Counted from the first letter of the stretch, positions 1 to 6,921 are shown. The stretch is DNA of 43,820 nucleotides from an uncultured Bacilli bacterium (GCA_934130105.1 CAKOXL010000009.1:1-43820), one strand, 5' to 3'. Notes: generated by a model from the letters alone, not told the origin. Numbers and translations: made by a program.

Positions 1-69
1 TACAATGAAATTAACTTTGATAAAACATTTCATTTTGACAATTATGATAACTACATTAATTTTATATAA
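1..69 (+). CDS. C-terminal end of an unidentified protein (partial)
   Basis: An open frame runs from base 1 and ends with TAA at 67-69. It gives the last 22 residues of a protein rich in Phe, Asp, Asn and Tyr (ending DNYINFI). The fragment is too short to identify. The frame is convergent with the gene at 1688-2779, which would have been its neighbour before the IS110 element inserted. It could be a chance open frame. Confidence 0.35.
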   Translation, partial: YNEINFDKTFHFDNYDNYINFI

Positions 70-151
70 AATAAAAACTTGCTAATAAAAATCAACAGTT
101 TTTAATAACATTTTTAAATTTTTATTTTTAAATATTTAGGTATGCTAACGC

Positions 152-175
152 AGACCTATTGCTAGGTCTTTTTTT
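152..175 (+). terminator. Rho-independent terminator in the right end of the IS
   Basis: A 7-bp stem (AGACCTA / TAGGTCT, 152-158 and 163-169) with a four-base loop is followed by seven T on the plus strand. It would stop transcription entering the element from the gene ending at 69, and so limit antisense transcription of the transposase. It has no T-tract on the minus strand. Confidence 0.7.
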
Positions 176-196
176 GATATATTTAGAAATCGAAAT

Positions 197-1402
197 TTAA
201 CATATTTCCAGTTGTTTATATTTCTTTTTTACTATTCCATAATACATCCTTAAAAATTTGTTTAATCCTGCAATTTTTGCAACTTTCTTAGCTTTACCTT
301 CACTTTCTTTTTTTAAAATATATACTTTAATTTCACTATTTTCATTACAACTTGTTTTTATTGATTTCATTATTTCATAACCTGTTTTTCGTAAATATTT
401 ATTACCTCGTTTAGATATGTGGCGATTAGTTGCTTCAAATTGTCCTGATTGATATGGTGGCGCATCAAGTCCTGCATAAGCTATTAAACTTCCTGCATTT
501 TTAAACCTTCTTATATCACCAATTTCAGCAATAATTCTTGATGTTAATTTATTTCCACATCCTGGTATTTCACTAATTACTTCATATTCAGGTAATTCCT
601 TTGCAAGTTCATTCATATTTGATATAATTTCTTTAGATGTTTTTATTTGTAAAATTAAAGCATCAGCGCAGCTTGTTGATGAAAGTTGTGCATATTTATT
701 ATTAGGACGTACACTTATTGTGTTTTGAGCTAGATTAAAAATCTTGTTAGCTAAAGTGATTCCAGCTCCTTTATGTCCTAATTTTTTTGAAAGTTTATCA
801 ATCTCATTAACAAATTGAGATTGTTTTTTATTTTTGACAATTTCAGGATGATAATATTTCTTAAAAATTTCTAATCCTAATATAAATGTATTTTCATCTA
901 ATAATTTATTAAACCCAGGAAATAGTAAATCACATAAATTAGAAAAATTCACTTTTTCTTGTATTTGAATTTCTATACTTGTTATATATTGTCTAGACAA
1001 AAATCTTAAATTATCATATGTTTCAGAGTTTTTGTATTGTTTATTTAACTTATACCAATTTTCACAACAATATTCTGCCAATTTGTATGAATCCTTTTTG
1101 TCTGTCTTTGCTTTTCTTAATCCACGATCAAGATATTTTTTAATTTTTAAAGCATTTTCCGCTACAACAAAGTAACCTTTATCAAGTAAATAACAATAGA
1201 CTGGCAAATGATATGTTCCAGTTTCTTCCATTATAATTTTTAAATCATCTTTAGGAATATCTTTTATTTTTTCTTCCAATAATTTTAATCCATTTACATC
1301 ATGTGAGATTTCAAAAGGTTCCTCAATAGCTTCACCTGCCATAGTTAAAATAGCAATTGTACTTTTTCCTTTTGAAATATCAATTCCAACTCCATATTTC
1401 AT
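197..1402 (-). CDS. IS110-family transposase (DEDD recombinase)
   Basis: This 401-residue protein has the full two-domain layout of the family. The N-terminal RuvC-like DEDD domain has Asp8 in GIDISK, the acidic pair at 59-60 in MEETGTYH, and Asp101 and Asp104 in TDKKDSYKLAEY. A central helical spacer covers about residues 130-265. The C-terminal Tnp domain starts near EIPGCG (278) and reaches YAGLDAPPYQSG, with the expected nucleophile Ser319, then ISKRGNKYLR. Family members recombine a circular donor into a target chosen by an RNA made from the element. AAAGGA lies eight bases before the ATG, and the frame is intact, so the protein is probably active. Confidence 0.95.
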   Translation of the reverse strand: MKYGVGIDISKGKSTIAILTMAGEAIEEPFEISHDVNGLKLLEEKIKDIPKDDLKIIMEETGTYHLPVYCYLLDKGYFVVAENALKIKKYLDRGLRKAKTDKKDSYKLAEYCCENWYKLNKQYKNSETYDNLRFLSRQYITSIEIQIQEKVNFSNLCDLLFPGFNKLLDENTFILGLEIFKKYYHPEIVKNKKQSQFVNEIDKLSKKLGHKGAGITLANKIFNLAQNTISVRPNNKYAQLSSTSCADALILQIKTSKEIISNMNELAKELPEYEVISEIPGCGNKLTSRIIAEIGDIRRFKNAGSLIAYAGLDAPPYQSGQFEATNRHISKRGNKYLRKTGYEIMKSIKTSCNENSEIKVYILKKESEGKAKKVAKIAGLNKFLRMYYGIVKKKYKQLEIC

Positions 1403-1434
1403 ATTAATTATCCTTTCTATTCTTTACTATTATG

Positions 1435-1655
1435 ACTGGTTCCAACTCTTCTACATATCCTCATTTTGGCTCTTTACACGAGTATTATTTCATCCTCAAC
1501 TTGCTTAATCGAATATATTATGTGAAGGTTGGATAACACTTTTTATTACGAGAACTTTATCTCTAAAAGGGCTACGTTATCCAATCACTTCAATCATAAT
1601 AAAAAGAAGTGTAATAATCAATCACATTTCTGTAATTAATTATTACACTTTTATA
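1435..1655 (-). ncRNA. Candidate IS110 bridge RNA in the left end
   Basis: Read on the minus strand, the region upstream of the transposase folds into three parts. First is a 12-bp perfect hairpin (arms 1639-1650 and 1607-1618). Second is a 9-bp stem (1576-1584 with 1529-1537) enclosing an internal loop capped by a GAGA/TCTC tip. Third is a stem of nine pairs with one bulged A (1519-1527 with 1448-1457) enclosing a loop capped by CTC/GAG. This order matches the published IS621 design of 5' stem-loop, target-binding loop and donor-binding loop. In the first loop the 5' side carries AGCCCTTTT, identical to the left flank, and the 3' side carries TAATAAAAA, complementary to the right flank. Transcript ends are estimated. 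Confidence 0.7.
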
Positions 1656-1660
1656 GTACC

Positions 1661-1687
1661 AAAAAGGGCTTACTAATTGTAAGCTCT
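1661..1687 (-). terminator. Terminator of the dehydrogenase gene; IS target site
   Basis: On the minus strand an eight-of-nine-pair stem (arms 1679-1687 and 1665-1673, loop AATTA) directly follows the TAA stop at 1688-1690 and leads into five T. The T-run is where the IS110 element joins. The hairpin therefore serves as terminator and as left half of the inferred target. Confidence 0.75.
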
Positions 1688-2779
1688 TTAAATTATTGTA
1701 ATATCTGATACATATTCGTTAAGCGGTTTTACTCTATATTTTAATTCATCCATCTTATCAGTTGAAACAAAACCAGGCATTGCATTAATAACATCAGGAA
1801 TTCTATTTACAACAGTTGCACAAGTTAATTCTACAGTAGATGGTCTATTAATTACTAAAGTAGTATCAGGTTCGCCCATAACTGTCCACTCATTTTTATC
1901 GAACTCTGTCTTAGAATATACTTTACCTACACATTTTGTTTCTAAAGTAATTCCTTCTTTAGTTAAAGTAGTAACAACAGCACTCATACCTGTTGCCATT
2001 CCTTTTTTAATATCCATATTTAAAGTATCAGAATGAATATCTTCTTGATAAGTTTCTGGAACGCATTTTTGAGTTTGACTTATTACGGTTAACCCTAACT
2101 TTGAAGCTAACCAACCATTAACATTCCACATATAACTTGGTTGATACTCACCACTATTGATAATACTTTGTCTTTCTTCTTGACTGATATTATCGTTTGC
2201 AGCTACTTCTTTTTCAAATTCATCTAATGTTAAACCAGCACCATGAGCTTTTGCTAATGCAATCCCATAATCCTCAACATTATACCAAGATTCACCTACA
2301 ATTTTGGTTATCTTATGAGTAGAAGAAGCTATTGCACTAATTAGTTCACCCCAATATATATCCTGGTAACCACTTCCAGCAATAGTGCAGTTATTTTCTT
2401 TTGCTAATCTATCAATTTCATTGTATAAATTAGGATTAGAATTAGCAGAATAAAATGCTTCTTCACAAGTAGTAATTGCATTTATACCAAGTGATGCACA
2501 TAATAATAACGCTTCTTCACAGTCTTTTAGAAGACTCATAGTTGTTATAATACATACATCAGGTTTAAGTGCCATTAATAATTCTTTAGCTTTTTCTTTT
2601 GGCGAAATTAGAACCCCTTTATTCTCTATTTCAGCAATTTCTCCTATATCATGACCTATAATATTAGGATTAACATCAATAGCACCAACAACCTCAGCAC
2701 CTTTTTCATAGCAATATCTTATAGTTTTTTTTGCCATTTTTCCGCATCCATATTGTACTACTCTTATTTTTCTTTCCAT
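1688..2779 (-). CDS. 2,4-diaminopentanoate dehydrogenase-like / DapB-superfamily NAD(P) oxidoreductase
   Basis: This 363-residue protein starts with a Rossmann nucleotide-binding segment (VVQYGCGKMAKKTIRY, then GAEVVGAIDVNP), as in the dihydrodipicolinate reductase superfamily. Length and the N-terminal motif agree best with the clostridial 2,4-diaminopentanoate dehydrogenase group, which oxidises and deaminates a product of ornithine fermentation with NAD(P)+. A conserved GSGYQDIYWGEL motif lies in the middle. No other ornithine-fermentation gene is nearby, so the true substrate is open. GGAGG lies seven bases upstream of the ATG, and a terminator follows the stop directly. Confidence 0.6.
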   Translation of the reverse strand: MERKIRVVQYGCGKMAKKTIRYCYEKGAEVVGAIDVNPNIIGHDIGEIAEIENKGVLISPKEKAKELLMALKPDVCIITTMSLLKDCEEALLLCASLGINAITTCEEAFYSANSNPNLYNEIDRLAKENNCTIAGSGYQDIYWGELISAIASSTHKITKIVGESWYNVEDYGIALAKAHGAGLTLDEFEKEVAANDNISQEERQSIINSGEYQPSYMWNVNGWLASKLGLTVISQTQKCVPETYQEDIHSDTLNMDIKKGMATGMSAVVTTLTKEGITLETKCVGKVYSKTEFDKNEWTVMGEPDTTLVINRPSTVELTCATVVNRIPDVINAMPGFVSTDKMDELKYRVKPLNEYVSDITII

Positions 2780-2872
2780 GTGTTTGCCTCCCTAGTCTAA
2801 GATTAAGCCAAAAGAAAAAAAGTTTCAAGTTTTTTTATGGAATAATTTTCCACTTTACTATATAGTTTACAT

Positions 2873-3106
2873 TTATCTATTCATTACTTTTTCTTGATAA
2901 GCATCTTTATTATTGGTTCTACCAAGAATGTAATCGGTTGACGTATTATAAAATTCAGCCAGTATATTTAATAAATCAATTGGTAGTGTTCTTTTACCAA
3001 GTTCATACAAACTATATTGTTGGCGTGTTATATTTAATATTCTAGCAATATCGTCTTGTCTTAGTTCATTATCTTCTCTAAGATCTTTTAATCGTTTTAG
3101 ATACAT
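2873..3106 (-). CDS. XRE-family (Cro/CI-type) transcriptional regulator
   Basis: The 77-residue protein is a single helix-turn-helix domain. LREDNELRQDDIARILNI and TRQQYSLYELGKRTLP form the DNA-binding helices, and LLNILAEFYNTSTDYILGR is the typical closing segment. No effector or dimer domain is attached. The gene is divergent from the surface-protein gene at 3270, with two palindromes between them, so it probably controls that gene, itself, or both. TAGGAGTG lies before the ATG. Confidence 0.9.
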   Translation of the reverse strand: MYLKRLKDLREDNELRQDDIARILNITRQQYSLYELGKRTLPIDLLNILAEFYNTSTDYILGRTNNKDAYQEKVMNR

Positions 3107-3136
3107 AGTATCACTCCTACTATTATTTTTACACGC

Positions 3137-3152
3137 ATTTATTCAAATAAAT
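3137..3152. promoter_or_regulatory. Palindrome between the XRE gene and the surface-protein gene
   Basis: ATTTATT-CA-AATAAAT is a perfect 7+7 bp palindrome. Its last base overlaps the -35 box that starts at 3152. Its half-sites differ from those of the palindrome at 3159, so it may be unrelated AT-rich symmetry. Confidence 0.4.
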
Positions 3153-3180
3153 TGACTGGCATTCGTTTGAATGCTAAAAT
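3152..3180 (+). promoter_or_regulatory. Promoter of the surface-protein gene
   Basis: TTGACT (3152-3157) and TAAAAT (3175-3180) are separated by 17 bases. This implies an untranslated leader of about 80 bases before the ATG at 3270. The spacer holds the palindrome at 3159-3174. Confidence 0.65.
3159..3174. promoter_or_regulatory. Candidate XRE operator between -35 and -10
   Basis: GCATTC-GTTT-GAATGC is a perfect 6+6 bp palindrome filling most of the promoter spacer. A dimeric repressor bound here would block RNA polymerase. The adjacent XRE gene is the natural candidate. Confidence 0.6.
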
Positions 3181-3269
3181 ATTGATAGAATATAAAATAT
3201 CGATGATAGTAAATGTAGGCTTATAAAAAAGTATAAAAAGATAAGACTAAGTAGTATGGAGGTTATCTT

Positions 3270-4979
3270 ATGAAAAGTAATAAAAAGAAACAAATATTTT
3301 TAACACTAGTAGCAGTATTAAGTTTAATATTAATTACAGTAGGAGTAAGTTATTCGTTATTTACTTATTCTAAAACAGGTGTAACTGATAATATCATAAA
3401 AACAGGTAAGATAAACTTTCTATATACTGAAGTAAGTGGTATAGGAAAAGGTATTAGTTTAACAGATGCTTTTCCAATAAGTGATGAAGAGGGTAAACTT
3501 CAAACAGGAGAAGGAAAGGTATTTGATTTTAAAATAACTTCAACGATAGAAATGAACTCTAGTATTTCATATGAAGTAACAGCAAGGAAAAAGAGTGATT
3601 CTACCTTGGATGAAGATAAGGTAAAGTTATATTTAACAGAAATAGATGGAACTGAAAATGAATTACTACTAGATAAATATTCAAATCTAACTCAAACTAA
3701 TACTAAGGTACCAAATGGTGTAGTAGAAAAGACAATCTATGAAGGAGAAGTATCAGCTAATACATCAAACTATGAAAAGAACTTTAGATTAAGAATGTGG
3801 CTAGATAATGATACTGACTTTTCAGATGGAGGCATGAATAATAAAACGTTTACAATAACAGTAAATGTATATGCAAATGGTAAAGTAGTAGATGGTACTT
3901 TAGATTCAGATAACACCTTAAAAAGTTTAAGCATAGATAACTGTACATTATTACCAACATTTAGTAGTAGTGTAACAGAATATTCATGTACAGTAGCAAA
4001 CACTATAGAAAGTGTTAATATAACGGCAGAAGCAAATAGTAATAGTGCTAAAGTAAAAGGAATAGGCAATAAAAATTTAACAGTAGGAGAAAATAGCTTC
4101 CAAATTAGAGTAATAGCAGAAAATGGAAACGAAAAAGTATATAACATCAAAATAACTAGAAGAGAAGCTATTAATATTTTTGGAAAGAGCTATGAAGTAA
4201 TAGAAAAAGAGCCAACATTAACAACATCAAGTAATAACACAAATGATGAAAGTGGTTTATATAAATCAACATTAACTAATACAGGAGAACCAACATACTA
4301 TTTTAGAGGAAATGTAGAAAATAACTATGTAAGCTTTGCTGGTTTTACGTGGCGAATAGTAAGAATTAATGAAGATGGAACAATTAGAATAATAATGCAA
4401 GATGGCATCAATAATAACGCAACTTATGTATATAATTCAAATTATAGTGATTATACATATATGTATTATTCTAATAGTATGGCTAAATCAACACTTGAAA
4501 ATTGGTATAGTACTAATATCGGTAATAATATTAATTATTCATCACATATAGCGAATGGTTCTTATTTCTGTGAAGAAGCAAAAACTAAATATGATAGTAA
4601 TTATACATCTGGTAGTGCTAGTATGACTTTATATTCAAGTTATACACCAGACTTTAAATGCAAAACAGATGGAAATGGTAAAGGAATAGTCAATGCCAGT
4701 GTTGGATTAATTACTTATGATGAAGCAGTATTTGCTGGTGGCTATTACAGAAAAGATAATTTTCTATATTATTTATATAATAATACATACTATTGGACAA
4801 TGAGTCCTGGTGGCTTTCAAGGTAATTATCCAATTATTTGGGGCGTTTATATAGAAGGATACTGTATGGATGCTATTAGTTATGGTGCTTATCGCCTTCG
4901 CCCAGTCCTAAATTTAAAGGCTGATACATTGACAACTGGTGATGGAACAGGCACTAATCCATTTATTATAGTTTCTTAG
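3270..4979 (+). CDS. Surface protein: TasA-like N-terminus, cadherin-like domain, DUF6273-like C-terminus
   Basis: The 569-residue protein has a basic start and one hydrophobic segment (about 9-31) ending VGVSYSLFTYSKTG, as in SipW-processed TasA/camelysin-type proteins. Residues 32-205 look like the beta-rich region of those proteins. About 210-300 (LKSLSIDNC... VYNIKIT) is a cadherin-like beta-sandwich domain (PF12733 type). From about 305, FAGFTWRIVRINEDGTIRIIMQ, then YYWTMSPGG and RLRPVLNLKAD, resembles DUF6273, which I associate with C-type-lectin/formylglycine-like folds. There is no LPXTG sorting signal. TGGAGG lies nine bases before the ATG. Expression is probably set by the operator and the XRE gene upstream. 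Ligand and function are unknown. Confidence 0.75.
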   Translation: MKSNKKKQIFLTLVAVLSLILITVGVSYSLFTYSKTGVTDNIIKTGKINFLYTEVSGIGKGISLTDAFPISDEEGKLQTGEGKVFDFKITSTIEMNSSISYEVTARKKSDSTLDEDKVKLYLTEIDGTENELLLDKYSNLTQTNTKVPNGVVEKTIYEGEVSANTSNYEKNFRLRMWLDNDTDFSDGGMNNKTFTITVNVYANGKVVDGTLDSDNTLKSLSIDNCTLLPTFSSSVTEYSCTVANTIESVNITAEANSNSAKVKGIGNKNLTVGENSFQIRVIAENGNEKVYNIKITRREAINIFGKSYEVIEKEPTLTTSSNNTNDESGLYKSTLTNTGEPTYYFRGNVENNYVSFAGFTWRIVRINEDGTIRIIMQDGINNNATYVYNSNYSDYTYMYYSNSMAKSTLENWYSTNIGNNINYSSHIANGSYFCEEAKTKYDSNYTSGSASMTLYSSYTPDFKCKTDGNGKGIVNASVGLITYDEAVFAGGYYRKDNFLYYLYNNTYYWTMSPGGFQGNYPIIWGVYIEGYCMDAISYGAYRLRPVLNLKADTLTTGDGTGTNPFIIVS

Positions 4980-5042
4980 TAAAATTATGTAAAAAAATAA
5001 AAAAGTATTAATAAATATTAAAACTTATGATATACTATAAAT

Positions 5043-5225
5043 GTCTGAAAGGATCGAGAGTGTCGCATATAAAACCGACTAAAGTAAACGATTCGGGAGC
5101 TTTGATCAGCTGTTTGTGTTGAAAGCCTTTGCAGTTCGCAAAAGGAATCCTAGAAAATTAGCGTAAGGGCACCCACCTGTAATATAATGCAGGTTTTATC
5201 GTTTGACATATCGACCTTTTGGATT
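5043..5225 (+). ncRNA. ssrS: Candidate 6S RNA (SsrS)
   Basis: The stretch has no plausible coding frame but is rich in pairing. AAAGG/TCGA (5047 on) can pair with TCGACCTTT (5211 on), GTGTC-GC with GC...GGCAC, and CCTTTGC with GCAAAAGG. The 3' half contains GGGCACCCACCT, which I recall from Firmicutes 6S RNAs. In Bacillus subtilis a 6S gene also lies directly before the tcdA homologue. A TATACT -10 at 5031 places the start near 5043. The 3' end is either the hairpin at 5175-5196 or the T-run near 5230. 6S RNA binds the housekeeping RNA polymerase and lowers transcription in stationary phase. A covariance-model search would settle identity. Confidence 0.5.
5175..5196 (+). terminator. Hairpin at the 3' end of the 6S-like RNA
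   Basis: ACCTG and CAGGT flank a ten-base loop and are followed by TTTT. The stem is only five pairs. It may be an intrinsic terminator or part of the RNA fold. Confidence 0.4.
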
Positions 5226-5247
5226 TTTTTATGTATGTGAGGAATTT

Positions 5248-5931
5248 ATGTTTAGTAGATTAGAAAAAATAATTGGTAATAAAAATTTAACCAAAATAAA
5301 AAATACATCAGTTATGGTAGTAGGTGTTGGTGGAGTAGGTGGCTATGTTGTAGAGTCATTAGTTCGTAGTGGTATAGAAAATATCATAATAATTGACCAT
5401 GATGTTGTTGATGTAACTAATAAGAACAGGCAGATTATCGCCCTTGATTCAACTATTGGTAGTAAAAAAGTAGAAGTATTAAAAAGTAGAATTTTAGATA
5501 TTAATAATAACGCAAATGTAGTTGCATTAGATATCTTTTTAGATAATTCTAATATAGAAGAATTTATTCTAAAATATAAACCAGATTATGTAGTAGATGC
5601 CTGTGATACTATCATGACAAAAAAAGCTCTTATTTCTAGTTGTATAAAACATAACATATTTATCATATCTTCAATGGGAACCGGAAATAAACTAGATCCA
5701 AGTAAATTACAAATCAGTGATATAAGAAAAACAAATTATGATCCACTTGCTAGGATACTTAGAAAGTGGGTTAAAGATGAGAAAATAAATGATAAAATCA
5801 CAGTTTTATGGAGTAGTGAAAAGCCTATTAAAACACATGATAGAACTCCAGGATCTACTAGTTTTGTTCCAAGTAGTGCTGGCTTATTAATTACTAGTTA
5901 TATTATTAGAACTATAATAAAGGATAATTAA
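5248..5931 (+). CDS. tcdA: tRNA threonylcarbamoyladenosine dehydratase (TcdA/YrvM)
   Basis: This ThiF/E1-like enzyme uses ATP to cyclise t6A at position 37 of ANN-decoding tRNAs to ct6A. GVGGVGGYVVESLVRSGI (about 26-43) binds nucleotide. DHDVVDVTNKNRQ and the VVDACDT segment are family motifs, and the PGSTSFVPSSAG tail identifies the TcdA branch within the superfamily. The frame extends upstream to a TTG at 5203, but those codons lie inside the 6S-like RNA and have no ribosome site. The ATG at 5248 has GAGGA six bases before it and gives the expected N-terminus (MFSRLEKIIG), 227 residues. Confidence 0.93.
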   Translation: MFSRLEKIIGNKNLTKIKNTSVMVVGVGGVGGYVVESLVRSGIENIIIIDHDVVDVTNKNRQIIALDSTIGSKKVEVLKSRILDINNNANVVALDIFLDNSNIEEFILKYKPDYVVDACDTIMTKKALISSCIKHNIFIISSMGTGNKLDPSKLQISDIRKTNYDPLARILRKWVKDEKINDKITVLWSSEKPIKTHDRTPGSTSFVPSSAGLLITSYIIRTIIKDN

Positions 5932-5956
5932 ATTTCTAACTCAATTTAAAAATTAA

Positions 5957-6094
5957 TATCTTAAAATCCATGCTATTAATATAACTCCAGAAGAAAATAT
6001 AATGGTATTATGTACAAAATGTCATGATGAAATCCACTGTAACAAAATCGATGATCCAAGTGATATTGATTACGATCTTACCGAAGAAGAATAG
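5957..6094 (+). pseudogene. C-terminal remnant of an HNH endonuclease
   Basis: A 45-codon frame without a usable upstream start reads YLKIHAINITPEENIMVLC, then TKCHDEIH, and ends in an acidic tail. The pattern of histidine, NIxVLCxxCHxxIH is the C-terminal half of an HNH nuclease domain. The N-terminal part with the first CxxC and the DHH/HH segment is missing, and a TAA stop precedes the fragment. An internal ATG could make a 31-residue peptide, but this is probably decay. Confidence 0.65.
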
Positions 6095-6109
6095 AGTTTA
6101 TCTAATAAT

Positions 6110-6135
6110 AAAATGCACCTTTTTGGTGCATTTTG
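6110..6135 (+). terminator. Terminator after tcdA and the HNH remnant
   Basis: A nine-pair stem (AAATGCACC / GGTGCATTT) with a five-T loop is followed by TTTG and further T-rich sequence. Confidence 0.75.
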
Positions 6136-6150
6136 TGTGATTAAAAATAT

Positions 6151-6190
6151 AAAAAAACAAATAGTTAATTAGAATGACTATTTGTTTTTA
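6151..6190 (-). terminator. Terminator of lexA (possibly bidirectional)
   Basis: An 11-pair perfect stem (6155-6165 with 6177-6187) has an A-run on the left and T-run on the right. It can end lexA transcription on the minus strand and read-through from the plus strand. Confidence 0.75.
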
Positions 6191-6201
6191 AATAAATACA
6201 T

Positions 6202-6819
6202 TTAAAATTTTCTATATAATCCAATTACTTTACCTAAAATAGTACATGTTGTTAGTATAATAGGCTCCATAAAATCATTTTCAGGCTGTAAACGTATGTG
6301 ATCATTTTCTTTATAAAAAGTTTTAACAGTAACAGTATTCTCTTCTGTCATAGCAACAACTGTATCACCATTATTAGCAGTATTTTGTTTTTGAACAATA
6401 ATAATATCGCCATCATAGATTCCAACATTAATCATTGATTCACCACTAACATTAAGAGCAAATACTTCTTTTTTATTTGGTATTAAGCTAACTGGAATGC
6501 TAAAAAACTCATTTGGCATTTCAATTGCCTCAATAGGGTTTCCAGCAGTAACCTTTCCAAGTAAAGCTATATCAACAACCTTTTGATCGTTATTTAAATA
6601 TTCATTTGGAACTAATAACTCTAAAGTTCTATTTTTAGAAGAATCCTGTTTAATGTAGCCTTTTTCAATTAACTTTTTTAAATGAAAATATGTCGTTGCT
6701 GAGCTTGATAAACCAACGATAGCTCCTATTTCTCTTACAGTAGGTGGAAATCCATTTTCAGCTATAAACTTTTTAATTACATCCAAAATTTCCTTTTGTC
6801 TTTCTGATAACGTTTCCAT
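6202..6819 (-). CDS. lexA: LexA, SOS-response repressor and autoprotease
   Basis: LexA represses DNA-damage genes and cleaves itself when RecA filaments form. The winged helix lies in the first 70 residues (FPPTVREIGAIVGLSSSAT). The cleavage site is Ala92-Gly93 (KVTAGN), the nucleophile is Ser128 in VSGESM, and the general base is Lys166 in TVKTF, so all catalytic parts are present. The frame reaches 6849, but the ATG at 6817-6819 has AAGGAGG at proper spacing, and the longer start would lie upstream of the inferred transcription start. The protein is 205 residues. The operator over its own -35 box indicates autoregulation. Confidence 0.96.
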   Translation of the reverse strand: METLSERQKEILDVIKKFIAENGFPPTVREIGAIVGLSSSATTYFHLKKLIEKGYIKQDSSKNRTLELLVPNEYLNNDQKVVDIALLGKVTAGNPIEAIEMPNEFFSIPVSLIPNKKEVFALNVSGESMINVGIYDGDIIIVQKQNTANNGDTVVAMTEENTVTVKTFYKENDHIRLQPENDFMEPIILTTCTILGKVIGLYRKF

Positions 6820-6839
6820 ATACCCCTCCTTATTAACTA

Positions 6840-6868
6840 ATATTAACATGTAAGAAATAAAATGTCAA
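6840..6868 (-). promoter_or_regulatory. lexA promoter
   Basis: On the minus strand TTGACA (6868-6863) and TAATAT (6845-6840) are separated by 17 bases. The inferred start is about 15 bases upstream of the lexA ATG. Confidence 0.75.
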
Positions 6869-6878
6869 ACAAATGTTT
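6867..6878. promoter_or_regulatory. Candidate SOS box (LexA operator)
   Basis: AAAC-AAAT-GTTT is close to the Gram-positive LexA consensus GAACNNNNGTTC, with both outer bases relaxed. It overlaps the first two bases of the lexA -35 box, a position expected for autorepression. It is about 45 bases upstream of the polA -35, so control of polA is less likely. Confidence 0.6.
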
Positions 6879-6921
6879 TTAATAAAATAATAAATTATTT
6901 AACACTTTTATAACAGGTTAA

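Larger units (their letters stand above)
87..1665 (-). mobile_element. IS110-family insertion sequence, about 1.57 kb
   Basis: The element carries one DEDD transposase gene (197-1402), a 260-base non-coding 5' end and a 100-base 3' end. The long 5' end and short 3' end fit the IS110 group rather than IS1111. The ends were placed by guide matching: the left flank reads AGCCC then five T on the minus strand, and the right flank reads five T then ATTA. Both halves occur as guide sequences in the predicted RNA loop. The exact crossover lies within the five-T runs at 1661-1665 and 87-91. No terminal inverted repeats or target duplications were seen, as is normal for the family. Boundaries are inferred. 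Confidence 0.7.

Noticed and set aside
2808..2840. A-run and T-run around GTTTCAAG between the dehydrogenase and XRE genes, considered as an XRE terminator.
   Set aside because: The arms do not pair well and mismatch next to the loop.
3770..4150. A 126-codon open frame opposite the surface-protein gene.
   Set aside because: It is a shadow of a strongly coding frame, with no ribosome site and no recognisable motif.
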